Assembly (NCBI GenBank): GCA_027074515.1 | Contig: JALTCQ010000119.1 | Span: 1-19,583, forward strand | DNA length: 19,583 bases | DNA from: Microcaldota archaeon | GTDB lineage: Archaea; Iainarchaeota; Iainarchaeia; JAADDC01 | Direction of reading: 5' to 3' | Shown: positions 13,483-19,384 of the stretch, piece by piece | How positions within the stretch are numbered: position 1 is the stretch's first letter | How the letters are laid out: the number at the start of each line of letters is the position of its first letter | The notes under the pieces: generated by a model | Seen by the model: only the letters and a program-made list of their open reading frames with translations | Database searches by the model: none | What the model was told of the DNA's origin: nothing | Program-made: the position numbers and the translations under genes

Positions 13483-13712
13483 CCTAGAATCTCATCAATT
13501 GCAGAGAGCATGCCCTTCGGGTTAAACGTGAGTCCCTTCTTCTTCGTAGCTGCGGCAGTGCCAGGCGGCTTCCGGCTCACATTCGCAGGATCACACGGCT
13601 CCGCAGATACAAAGTCCACGCCATCCATTGTAGAAATTGCCTCCAAGAATAGGCGGATCACATCCGCTCGCTTATACCTGTCGTCCGCGTCTATGGTCAC
13701 GCAATACTTCAT
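13479..13712 (-). CDS. Hypothetical small protein (77 aa)
   Basis: The ATG at 13712 overlaps the stop of the four-helix membrane protein gene (ATGA). Its TAA overlaps the TAA of the facing gene: the four bases 13479-13482 (TTAA) carry both stops. Residues 1-40 suggest a strand-helix-strand start (MKYCVTIDADD, then ADVIRLFLEAISTMDGVDFV), a ferredoxin-like beginning. Residues 45-65 are flexible and basic, and the end is a helix (KGMLSAIDEILG). Not recognised. Confidence 0.7.
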   Translation of the reverse strand: MKYCVTIDADDRYKRADVIRLFLEAISTMDGVDFVSAEPCDPANVSRKPPGTAAATKKKGLTFNPKGMLSAIDEILG

Positions 13713-14200
13713 AGATCTGCCGCCTCCACAGCCTTCTTACCGATGTATGTGAGGGTGAGGATAGCGAAGATGAGAATTGCAATCCAGAGCGGCTGGTTCA
13801 CTGCCAGCCACACGAGGGAGCTGAACGCTATGCTAAAGTCGCCAGTAACTGCGTCAACCTGCTGGATGAAATCGTGAGAAAAGTTTGCGAACAACGCACC
13901 GAGAAGTATGAACACAGCTCCGATGGTAAGCGCTACAGGGAAGTATATTGGGCTACTGCGGACGTAGTACGCGAGTACGATGGATGCTAGCCCAAACATG
14001 AATAAGACAAACGTCATTGCATTGCCGAGGTTCGTAAGAGCGCTCTTACCGTAGCCCGTGGCCTGCGCTGCTTGATTTGCACCAACAGAAGTGAAGGCTG
14101 AGCCCACTTTGGTGAGCACTATCCATCCTACCCCGAGAACCACGATGAAGCCCACAAGCATTGCTATCATGTAGCCGATGTCGGCGATACCCTTTGCCAT
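13709..14200 (-). CDS. Four-helix membrane protein related to the likely capsid protein (163 aa)
   Basis: The ATG at 14200 has GTGAGG directly upstream; an ATAAATAT box lies at 14229-14236. Helices are at about residues 8-30, 61-80, 86-105 and 136-154. Residues 18-60 align by eye with residues 12-50 of the 84-aa probable capsid protein: GVGWIVLTKVG against GVGLLVLQNFQ, and NQAAQATGYG against NSAAYQGVGYG. The simplest reading is a capsid-protein paralogue extended by two helices, perhaps a minor or end-cap virion protein. Similarity is visual only. Confidence 0.8.
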   Translation of the reverse strand: MAKGIADIGYMIAMLVGFIVVLGVGWIVLTKVGSAFTSVGANQAAQATGYGKSALTNLGNAMTFVLFMFGLASIVLAYYVRSSPIYFPVALTIGAVFILLGALFANFSHDFIQQVDAVTGDFSIAFSSLVWLAVNQPLWIAILIFAILTLTYIGKKAVEAADL

Positions 14201-14244
14201 CCTCACCCATATAATATGTGCGCTTGCAATATTTATGCGTAACG

Positions 14245-14252
14245 TATAAATT
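14245..14252 (+). promoter_or_regulatory. TATA box of the ATPase operon
   Basis: TATAAATT, then 22 nt to the ATG at 14275. This supports a leaderless start and rejects the longer frame to 14218. Confidence 0.65.
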
Positions 14253-14274
14253 CCCAAAGACGCATATTTATTGC

Positions 14275-14730
14275 ATGGAAAACACATCTTCCATCTCTAT
14301 CCCACACACGCCTATCAAAACGGGCCTGGAAGCGCGTTTTTCGGGCGTCAATTTCACGCAGATGAGGCTCCATGACCTACTGAAGGCACTTGATGTAGCA
14401 CTCGTAGAGGTGGAAGGTAGCCCACAAGACGTCACTACGCTATCAAAATACAGGGCAATTCTGAAAGCACTGGCCACAGAGCTTACGCCGATCACCCCGC
14501 CCGAGACTTGGGGGCAATGGGTCTTGCTCCTGGACAAAATAGAGAAAGCGATCATTTCCCGGAAGACTCGATGGCTGCAGTGGGCTCGCAACGCATTGTG
14601 GATTCTCCACCGCTCAATGGTGTTACTCATGCAGGACTACGGACTGTTATACAAGCTCAAGAAGAAGAGAACGCTATCAGATGACACAAAGGTATTGGAG
14701 AACTACATTAAAGCGGAGGTGGGCCAGTGA
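14275..14730 (+). CDS. Helical hypothetical protein (151 aa)
   Basis: Leaderless ATG at 14275. After a flexible 25-residue start the protein is almost all helix: LHDLLKALDVALVEVEG, YRAILKALATEL, WVLLLDKIEKAIISRKTRWL and ALWILHRSMVLLMQDYGLLY. It ends in a basic KLKKKR segment and a final short helix. No membrane helix is certain, though residues 107-125 are fairly hydrophobic. The stop overlaps the ATPase start (GTGA), so it may be an ATPase partner. Not recognised. Confidence 0.75.
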   Translation: MENTSSISIPHTPIKTGLEARFSGVNFTQMRLHDLLKALDVALVEVEGSPQDVTTLSKYRAILKALATELTPITPPETWGQWVLLLDKIEKAIISRKTRWLQWARNALWILHRSMVLLMQDYGLLYKLKKKRTLSDDTKVLENYIKAEVGQ

Positions 14731-15662
14731 GAACAGTAGAAGAGCTACAAGAGCTCGCACAGAAAACCAACGACCCAATCTACCGACTCGCTGCCCTGAT
14801 ACGTGCCACGCTGGATAAAGACCTTCCTGTCCTTATTGCAGTGACTGGAAGAATGGGTCGTGGAAAGTCTACCCTCGCAGCGGAGTTAGCATACGCGCTC
14901 CTTGGCGACGAGCTATCACTTGACAAGCACTTTGTGTTCACACGAGAACAGTTCCACAAGAGGCTACGTGAGCTGGAAAAGTATTCTGTAATGGTATTTG
15001 ACGAGGGTGTCGGAGCGCACAAGAGGAAGAGCATGGAGAAGCAGCAGGTAGAGCTCGTGGAGATGATGAACAAGATCCGCGTCTACCGCACAGTTGTCAT
15101 CTTCAATGTACCCTCCTTCTGGTCGCTGGACAGAGGTATCCGCGAGAATATAGTATTCTGGATATATATCCCACGTCGTGGCGAGGCTCTTGTGATCCCA
15201 CGCCCGGAAAACCCATTGGTGGACGACCCATGGGACATGTTCAAGAACATGACATGGAAGATCATCGTGGACGAGATTGAGAGCACGATTAAGGGTGGAG
15301 ATATTCCCGACTACAACGATATTGCAGAGCGTGTTGTCAGCTCGTTTGCAGCTATGCGGCTCAAGTATGGCCCATATCCCGATCCAGAATTTTGGGCAGA
15401 GTATCAGAAGAGAAGTGAGAAAGCAAAGAAGGAGATTGACGAGATCCCAAAAGACTACGTGCCTATTTCCCTCGCAGCATCTCTTACAGGGTTACCACGC
15501 AGGGCAATTGTAGACATGATCGCGGCTACGAGGAATGCGGAACTAAAACTTGCGCCCGAACCAAAGTACCGTTTGCCATACCTTGTGGTGAATAACCAGG
15601 TGCGGGTGCATTTACCAACACTCCAGGAGATTGCTGCCAAGTTACGCGCCCAAGACAGTTGA
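14727..15662 (+). CDS. P-loop ATPase, possible DNA-packaging/assembly motor (311 aa)
   Basis: The GTG at 14727 overlaps the previous stop, with GGAGGTG a few bases upstream. Walker A GRMGRGKST covers residues 41-49 (K47, S48). Walker B SVMVFDEG covers 87-94 (D92, E93). A sensor-like stretch VVIFNVPSFWSLD follows at about 125-137. Residues 245-308 look like a winged-helix or HTH domain (ISLAASLTGLPRRAIVDMIA). The fold is broadly like the ATPases of archaeal spindle-shaped viruses and Zot-type phage assembly proteins. Its likely role is moving DNA or subunits during assembly, or acting in DNA partition. Exact family not fixed. Confidence 0.85.
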   Translation: MRTVEELQELAQKTNDPIYRLAALIRATLDKDLPVLIAVTGRMGRGKSTLAAELAYALLGDELSLDKHFVFTREQFHKRLRELEKYSVMVFDEGVGAHKRKSMEKQQVELVEMMNKIRVYRTVVIFNVPSFWSLDRGIRENIVFWIYIPRRGEALVIPRPENPLVDDPWDMFKNMTWKIIVDEIESTIKGGDIPDYNDIAERVVSSFAAMRLKYGPYPDPEFWAEYQKRSEKAKKEIDEIPKDYVPISLAASLTGLPRRAIVDMIAATRNAELKLAPEPKYRLPYLVVNNQVRVHLPTLQEIAAKLRAQDS

Positions 15663-15789
15663 ACTCACGGAGCACATCATAGACTCTTAGGGTATTCTGT
15701 ACGCCGAGGTTGTATGCGTACATGGCAATAGCCAGCACGGTGACAGCCCACAGTATTAGCTCTATGTCCTCACGAGACAGCTTAAGCAC
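15526..15789 (-). CDS. Possible small membrane protein (87 aa)
   Basis: A GTG start at 15789 overlaps the stop of the winged-helix gene, with GGAGGCGGGAG upstream. Residues 8-26 are a membrane helix (IELILWAVTVLAIAMYAYN), followed by a helix and a Pro/Gly-rich end. It overlaps the 3' 137 bp of the facing ATPase gene, so the second half might be an artefact of ATPase codons. Only the first 42 residues lie in DNA outside the ATPase gene, and that part looks like a real protein. Confidence 0.45.
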   Translation of the reverse strand: MLKLSREDIELILWAVTVLAIAMYAYNLGVQNTLRVYDVLREFNCLGRVTWQQSPGVLVNAPAPGYSPQGMANGTLVRAQVLVPHSS

Positions 15790-16084
15790 TCTCCCGCCTC
15801 CCCTTGATCACGATCTCATAGCCCTTCCGCAAGATGTACTCAAATTCTGCGCCCCACGTGTAGTACCAGCCACCCGTCTTAGACTTGTGACGCTGGAGAA
15901 CGCCACGCTGGACAAGATCCTTGAAGTGATACTGAACAGTACGAAGAGGAAATCCATCTCCCGTCACGTCCAGCACGCCGACTTGTCCTTTCTCAGCGAG
16001 TATCTTGAACACTTTTTCGTAGAGCATCCTGCGGCGTGGCTGCCGAGAAGGCGAGAGCAGTTTGGCAAGGGCTTCAGACCACAT
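15782..16084 (-). CDS. Winged-helix DNA-binding protein (100 aa)
   Basis: The ATG at 16084 is 22 nt after a TATA box (16107-16114), so it is taken as leaderless rather than the longer frame to 16171. Residues 20-80 form a winged helix: MLYEKVFKILAEKGQVGVLD, the recognition region FPLRTVQYHFKDLVQRGVL, then the wing QRHKSKTGGWYYTW. The C-terminus is basic. It resembles archaeal MarR/ArsR-like regulators in size. Palindromic and repeated sites lie just upstream of its own promoter, so autoregulation and control of other units through the same sites are likely. Confidence 0.85.
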   Translation of the reverse strand: MWSEALAKLLSPSRQPRRRMLYEKVFKILAEKGQVGVLDVTGDGFPLRTVQYHFKDLVQRGVLQRHKSKTGGWYYTWGAEFEYILRKGYEIVIKGRRESA

Positions 16085-16106
16085 ACTAATAGTATAGAGC
16101 TTGAAA

Positions 16107-16114
16107 TATATAAA
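16107..16114 (-). promoter_or_regulatory. TATA box of the winged-helix gene
   Basis: TTTATATA on the minus strand, 22 nt from the ATG at 16084. Confidence 0.65.
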
Positions 16115-16138
16115 TGCAATGTTGTTGCGTAGATGCGT

Positions 16139-16163
16139 GTTATGTAGAACGTTTATACATAAC
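16139..16163. promoter_or_regulatory. Palindromic operator with TTATACATAAC element (copy 3)
   Basis: GTTATGTA and TACATAAC form a perfect 8-bp inverted repeat with a 9-nt spacer that itself contains the palindrome AACGTT. It lies about 25 bp upstream of the wHTH TATA box, suiting a dimeric regulator. The right arm is an exact TTATACATAAC copy (16153-16163). Confidence 0.6.
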
Positions 16164-16334
16164 AAGGGCATGACGCGCTGGAGGGTAATACCACACGAGT
16201 TGCGCCTTCACTGAAACGGGTAGTCGTTCCCGCATAACCGGGGTTAAACACCCCCTCCTATGCAAGGATAATTGCGCCTTTATTAGAGATGTCCTCCTGT
16301 GAAAAGAAGAAGAAGCGAAACAAAAGTTGCGCCT

Positions 16335-16559
16335 TCAGACCTTGAGCGGGATTTTGTCCATCCGTGACTTCATTCTAACGAACTTGTAGAGCGCAAACCA
16401 CACAGGTATTCCCAGTATCAAAGACGTGATAATCGTAGCTGGCCCTCCAATATGCCAGAGTAGCACAGCAGAAACCAGCCAATAGGCAAAACCGCCCAAG
16501 AAAAACCCAAACACACCTGCAAAGATCACAGCGTCACGTAAAACAGCCATCGGGTTCAT
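16335..16559 (-). CDS. Small two-helix membrane protein (74 aa)
   Basis: The ATG at 16559 has GGTGA just upstream and the palindromic TATA/operator about 35 nt upstream; an ATG three codons later is an alternative. Helices are at about residues 10-33 and 39-58, and the tail is basic (KFVRMKSRMDKIPLKV). A virion membrane protein or host-membrane protein is possible. It is transcribed alone. Its TGA lies within the third TTGCGCCTT repeat. Confidence 0.75.
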   Translation of the reverse strand: MNPMAVLRDAVIFAGVFGFFLGGFAYWLVSAVLLWHIGGPATIITSLILGIPVWFALYKFVRMKSRMDKIPLKV

Positions 16560-16584
16560 TTCGCGTCACCAGGTATATACATGA

Positions 16585-16610
16585 ACCGAAAAAAGTATAT
16601 GCTTTTCGGT
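16585..16610. promoter_or_regulatory. Palindromic operator over a shared divergent TATA box
   Basis: ACCGAAAA (16585-16592) and TTTTCGGT (16603-16610) are perfect inverted arms around AAGTATATGC. That centre reads as a TATA box on both strands (GTATATGC / GCATATAC). It serves the gene at 16559 (minus) and the gene at 16628 (plus). A repressor on these arms would cover the TATA box and silence both. Confidence 0.65.
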
Positions 16611-16627
16611 ACTTATCTGTCAATAGT

Positions 16628-17398
16628 ATGCCCTATATGAAATACTATCTCCCTGAAAAGCTATCGTATAATCTACCAGTGTGGCTGCGGAGAATTGCAG
16701 GGAGTTTCTCTTTGCACACGGGCATTGACACGCTACTCGCATGGGCAAAACCAGGATTAATGAAATATATTCCAAAAGATAACGTGCACCCGTCGGTAAA
16801 GAGCGCACTAACGCGGATCACGATCCCAGACAACTGGCAGATCCCTGCCCGCCGTGTGGATGCGCACATAACCCCCCAAATGGAAACCCTACAAGACCAG
16901 CTGAAAGAAACGGTCGGTTACTCGGAGCAATTCACATATAGCTTCGCCATCGGACTGGGAGGGTGCTCTCAGTACGCTTCGAGAGGATTCTGCGAACCGG
17001 TACTTGACGAGATACAGTACCTGCAGGCGCTGGCCGCAATAGGTACGTGGCTTATACATAACCAGGAGGCAATCATACGCGAACCGCGGCTAAGAGTACT
17101 CCTTGAGCTGATCGGCAGACATCTTATATACGAGGACGTCCTATACGATGCAGTCTCTAAAGATGTTGGGCTTTCCCGTAGCGGAGCAGAAATCGTTGGC
17201 GCAATCAGACGATACTACGACATGGGCATACTGATCTTGGCCTCTATCCACGGCCAGAGCGAAATAGTATACCGGGTCGCCGATCCCTTCACAATCTGGA
17301 ACAAAATGAAAGAAGAGTTCTCAAAGATCAAAGATACTCTGGAACAAACAAATCCAGACGCAGCGGACTGTCGCCACGCAGGAAGCGGTACTGCATAG
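16628..17398 (+). CDS. Hypothetical protein (256 aa)
   Basis: The ATG at 16628 is 27 nt after the TATA centre; the ATG at 16637 is a possible second start. The protein is mostly helical without a clear membrane segment or signal peptide. Residues 1-50 are aromatic and basic (MPYMKYYLPEKLSYNLPVWL). Residues 108-122 hold two cysteines in GLGGCSQYASRGFC. Residues 165-235 look like a winged-helix-style arrangement (LYDAVSKDVGLSRSGAEIVG, then RRYYDMGILILASIHGQSEI). No family recognised. It contains a TTATACATAAC copy at 17052 and overlaps the facing 61-aa gene by 71 bp at its 3' end. Confidence 0.78.
   Translation: MPYMKYYLPEKLSYNLPVWLRRIAGSFSLHTGIDTLLAWAKPGLMKYIPKDNVHPSVKSALTRITIPDNWQIPARRVDAHITPQMETLQDQLKETVGYSEQFTYSFAIGLGGCSQYASRGFCEPVLDEIQYLQALAAIGTWLIHNQEAIIREPRLRVLLELIGRHLIYEDVLYDAVSKDVGLSRSGAEIVGAIRRYYDMGILILASIHGQSEIVYRVADPFTIWNKMKEEFSKIKDTLEQTNPDAADCRHAGSGTA
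17052..17062 (+). repeat. TTATACATAAC element, copy 4 (inside a gene)
   Basis: An exact copy inside the 256-aa gene, encoding part of LIHNQ. Being intragenic it may be chance or a functional site. Confidence 0.4.
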
Positions 17399-17513
17399 TC
17401 TTCGGCGGCTCTTTATTCACAGGCAAACGGCGCCACGCAAGGTGCAGCACCATACGGCCATCTTTCAGTGCAGTCCATTTCCGGTATACGTGCAGCCTCG
17501 TAATTACACCCAT
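17328..17513 (-). CDS. Small hypothetical protein (61 aa)
   Basis: Last gene of the leftward ligase operon. Its ATG at 17513 overlaps the end of the 82-aa gene, with GGAAG just upstream. The sequence has a strand-rich start (MGVITRLHVYRKWTALKDG), a basic middle (WRRLPVNKEPPK) and an aromatic/basic end. The final 71 bp overlap the facing 256-aa gene, so the 3' part is less certain. No recognised family. Confidence 0.5.
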   Translation of the reverse strand: MGVITRLHVYRKWTALKDGRMVLHLAWRRLPVNKEPPKTMQYRFLRGDSPLRLDLFVPEYL

Positions 17514-17752
17514 ACTTCCACCCTCCTTCCTTTGCGATACGCACTATGGATCTCAAATTCAAAACGGAACACGCGCGCCGTGCAGTGATTGGACTTCTTC
17601 CGAGCGAACCTAACCGCCTCGTCCCGGTCTTCAAACACGGCGGCGTGTGCACCTTTGTTCCGCCAGGCGACCACGTAACCTCCGCCCATGATGTACGGCG
17701 GAATGCGTGCGAAAAACTCGGCAAGGCTTCGTGTGGATTCATTCGACATCAT
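17504..17752 (-). CDS. Small hypothetical protein (82 aa)
   Basis: The ATG at 17752 overlaps the RNA ligase stop (ATGA), with GGAGGTGA about 3 nt upstream. The middle reads YVVAWRNKGAHAAVFEDRDE then AVRFARKKSN. This is a strand-turn-strand-helix pattern like small alpha/beta proteins that take extra sequence from a modified-Lys/Arg pocket. The end is strand-like (RVFRFEFEIHSAYRKGRRVE). Not recognised. Tight coupling to the ligase suggests a helper role. Confidence 0.7.
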   Translation of the reverse strand: MMSNESTRSLAEFFARIPPYIMGGGYVVAWRNKGAHAAVFEDRDEAVRFARKKSNHCTARVFRFEFEIHSAYRKGRRVEVWV

Positions 17753-18726
17753 GGCTCACCTCCATCCAAAATCGCTCTCTTGACCAGCCACGCTCTCAGC
17801 ACACGGACGCAACGTTTCGCAGCGAGCGAGCGCATTCGTTTCGTATCAATAACCACATTCTCGTAGATCACGTCCTTCCAGTGCTCTTCCCATGCGTCCT
17901 CCAGCACGGCAGTCGGCAAGTATTTCATCAGCGTCATCTCTGGCTCTTTGCCCTGCTCTTCTACGAGTTTCGTGATGATCTTCTCAATACGCTGACGGGT
18001 AACAAAGGCGTTCACGAACCATTCTGCACCGTCTTTAGAATACTTCTTTGCCTTCTTCCGAGCGCCAGCACCGAAAGTGGCGAGATTCGCTTCCCTGAAC
18101 TCAGGTGTCACAACCTTAACGAACCACTGTCGGGCGTAGTCCTTGATGACCACGCCCTCTGCTACGCCGTCACGGTATTTACTCTTCGGGATCAGTTTCT
18201 CATATTCCTCCACTGTGAGATCGCGGAGCTTCATGCGCTTGACCAGTGGGACAGTCGGCATACCGATGCGCTGGAACTCTTTGATCTTCTCATCGTAGCC
18301 AAGGAAGCGCTGGACGTTCACGTCGTAGATGTCGAAGCCCAGCAGAAGAGGGGTGTTGTCCCAGTCGTAGTCCAGCGTGTGCGGAATCATGTATTCAGCG
18401 AAATAAACGTAGCCGTCCTTGAGCTTATCAGCGTAGTTTGCGAAAGCATACATCACTGCCTTGAAGAACTGCCCAAGCGCCGACTCGTTCATCACTGGCG
18501 TTGTTGGCTCGTTCGGTGGATACATAAGTGGCGTGAAGTCCACACGCCTACTGCCAGCACGGAACTTGCCGTCAATCACACCGAACCTGAAGTTTGCACC
18601 ATCCATCTTCTCTTCAATCACGATCTCGTTGTCCATCGCGTCTGGAGTGATGAACCCCTCCGTGTTCTTCGTCCCAATGTGGAAGATCTTCGGATACCTG
18701 ATCAACTCATTTTTCAACCCACTCAC
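17749..18726 (-). CDS. RNA ligase, Rnl2-like nucleotidyltransferase (325 aa)
   Basis: All motifs of the ligase family are present. Motif I is EEKMDGANFRF with lysine K40 as the adenylation site (KxDG 40-43). Motif III is YFAEYM (108-113, E111), motif IIIa LLGFDIYD (128-135), motif IV AEGVVIK (189-195, E190, K195) and motif V WFVKVV (201-206, K204). The C-terminal domain (about 220-325) is helical and basic. The fold is closest to RNA ligases of the Rnl2/DRB0094-type group rather than DNA ligases, which carry OB and zinc domains absent here. It would join 3'-OH and 5'-phosphate RNA ends using ATP. A virus can use this to mend tRNAs cut by host defences or to seal its own RNA. No kinase/phosphatase partner is seen. 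GTG start at 18726, overlapping the previous stop. Confidence 0.9.
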   Translation of the reverse strand: MSGLKNELIRYPKIFHIGTKNTEGFITPDAMDNEIVIEEKMDGANFRFGVIDGKFRAGSRRVDFTPLMYPPNEPTTPVMNESALGQFFKAVMYAFANYADKLKDGYVYFAEYMIPHTLDYDWDNTPLLLGFDIYDVNVQRFLGYDEKIKEFQRIGMPTVPLVKRMKLRDLTVEEYEKLIPKSKYRDGVAEGVVIKDYARQWFVKVVTPEFREANLATFGAGARKKAKKYSKDGAEWFVNAFVTRQRIEKIITKLVEEQGKEPEMTLMKYLPTAVLEDAWEEHWKDVIYENVVIDTKRMRSLAAKRCVRVLRAWLVKRAILDGGEP

Positions 18727-19139
18727 CCCGCAACTGCCAACATGCTATACCAGAATAGTATGTTAATTACGAGTAGCAACGCCGCGCAGGCCACGTACTC
18801 GCGACGGCGCTCACTCGCCCTGTATTCTCCATCCTTGGGGTAGTGTATCCCATACACCGTGGCAAGAGCGAGTTCCATAATTGTGCTTCCTATCCCGTAG
18901 AGCACCGCAATAACAACGCGCAAATACTGCGCTGGTAACTGTGCCAAGGCATATCCTACTAACAAAAAGAAACACCAAACACTTGCAGCCCGCGCACCAG
19001 TTAGCCCCATGTGCTCCGTATAAGCCACACCGGCAAACCATGCTCCAAGGACACCCAATATGCTGAAAATCATAGAAGCGACCAGCAAGAAGTCCTTCAG
19101 CGCGTGACGTCCTTTGTCTTTGGTAGATGATTCAACCAT
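18723..19139 (-). CDS. Four-helix membrane protein (138 aa)
   Basis: The ATG at 19139 follows the AbrB-type gene by 3 nt with GGAGGGGTGA as ribosome-binding site. Helices are at about residues 17-40, 48-68, 72-98 and 114-135. A polar N-terminus (MVESSTKDKGRHALKD) and a basic loop (KDGEYRASERRREY) would lie on the cytosolic side. No family recognised. Its place between a regulator and an RNA ligase, away from the spike block, suggests a host-facing or defence-related role rather than a virion part; this is a guess. Confidence 0.8.
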   Translation of the reverse strand: MVESSTKDKGRHALKDFLLVASMIFSILGVLGAWFAGVAYTEHMGLTGARAASVWCFFLLVGYALAQLPAQYLRVVIAVLYGIGSTIMELALATVYGIHYPKDGEYRASERRREYVACAALLLVINILFWYSMLAVAG

Positions 19140-19142
19140 GCC

Positions 19143-19325
19143 TCACCCCTCCGCCGGCACTAGCAGGATCCCGTACTTCTTCTTTTTGGTCGGCAATCCT
19201 TCGGGCAAACGCGCCACGTAAACCAAAAACTTGCCCGAGCCCTCAGCCTGAGCGCGGGCTTCCTTCGGGAGCTGAATTCGACCGAAGTCATCGATTTTCC
19301 GAACAGCGATCAACCTCGTGCCCAT
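19143..19325 (-). CDS. AbrB/SpoVT-type DNA-binding protein (60 aa)
   Basis: First gene of the ligase operon. The ATG at 19325 is preceded by GGTGATG, and TTTATATA (19359-19366 on this strand) is the TATA box. Residues 6-35 match the swapped-hairpin AbrB fold (AVRKIDDFGRIQLPKEARAQ). Residues 32-58 add two strands (KFLVYVARL, YGILLVPAE) around a basic KKKK turn. Such proteins bind DNA as dimers and often control their own operon, sometimes as antitoxins. No toxin-like PIN protein is next to it. Confidence 0.85.
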   Translation of the reverse strand: MGTRLIAVRKIDDFGRIQLPKEARAQAEGSGKFLVYVARLPEGLPTKKKKYGILLVPAEG

Positions 19326-19358
19326 CTTTCATCACCATACCAAAAATGGAAGAAGTGG

Positions 19359-19366
19359 TATATAAA
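19359..19366 (-). promoter_or_regulatory. TATA box of the AbrB/RNA ligase operon
   Basis: TTTATATA on the minus strand with 33 nt to the ATG at 19325. This leaves a leader of about 10 nt carrying GGTGATG, unlike the leaderless units elsewhere. Confidence 0.6.
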
Positions 19367-19384
19367 GGTAACGTGACGTTGTTA

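Larger units (their letters stand above)
16085..16334. other. 250-bp non-coding region with repeats and small hairpins
   Basis: There is no protein gene I can support here. It contains the TATA box of the wHTH gene (16107-16114) and the palindrome GTTATGTA-N9-TACATAAC (16139-16163). It also holds TTGCGCCTT at 16200-16208, 16272-16280 and 16327-16335. Two small stems lie inside: CGGG/CCCG at 16217-16232 and GGGGT/ACCCC at 16240-16254. The function is probably regulatory. A short RNA or a second origin-like element is possible. Confidence 0.55.

Noticed and set aside
14727..15662. P-loop protein as terminase large subunit
   Set aside because: It lacks a nuclease domain and is too short, and no portal or HK97 capsid gene is present.
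16085..16334. tRNA or CRISPR array in the repeat-containing gap
   Set aside because: The three 9-bp repeats are unevenly spaced and too short for CRISPR. I found no cloverleaf or T-loop; the GGGGTTAAACACCCC stem alone does not make a tRNA.
16289..16345. 18-codon ORF encoding a Lys-rich peptide
   Set aside because: Very short, no SD or TATA at the right distance, and it runs into the end of the facing 74-aa gene.
17707..18843. 378-aa plus-strand open frame opposite the RNA ligase
   Set aside because: It is antisense to a gene with intact catalytic motifs; His/Leu/Val-rich sequence is typical of a shadow frame; no promoter or ribosome-binding site.
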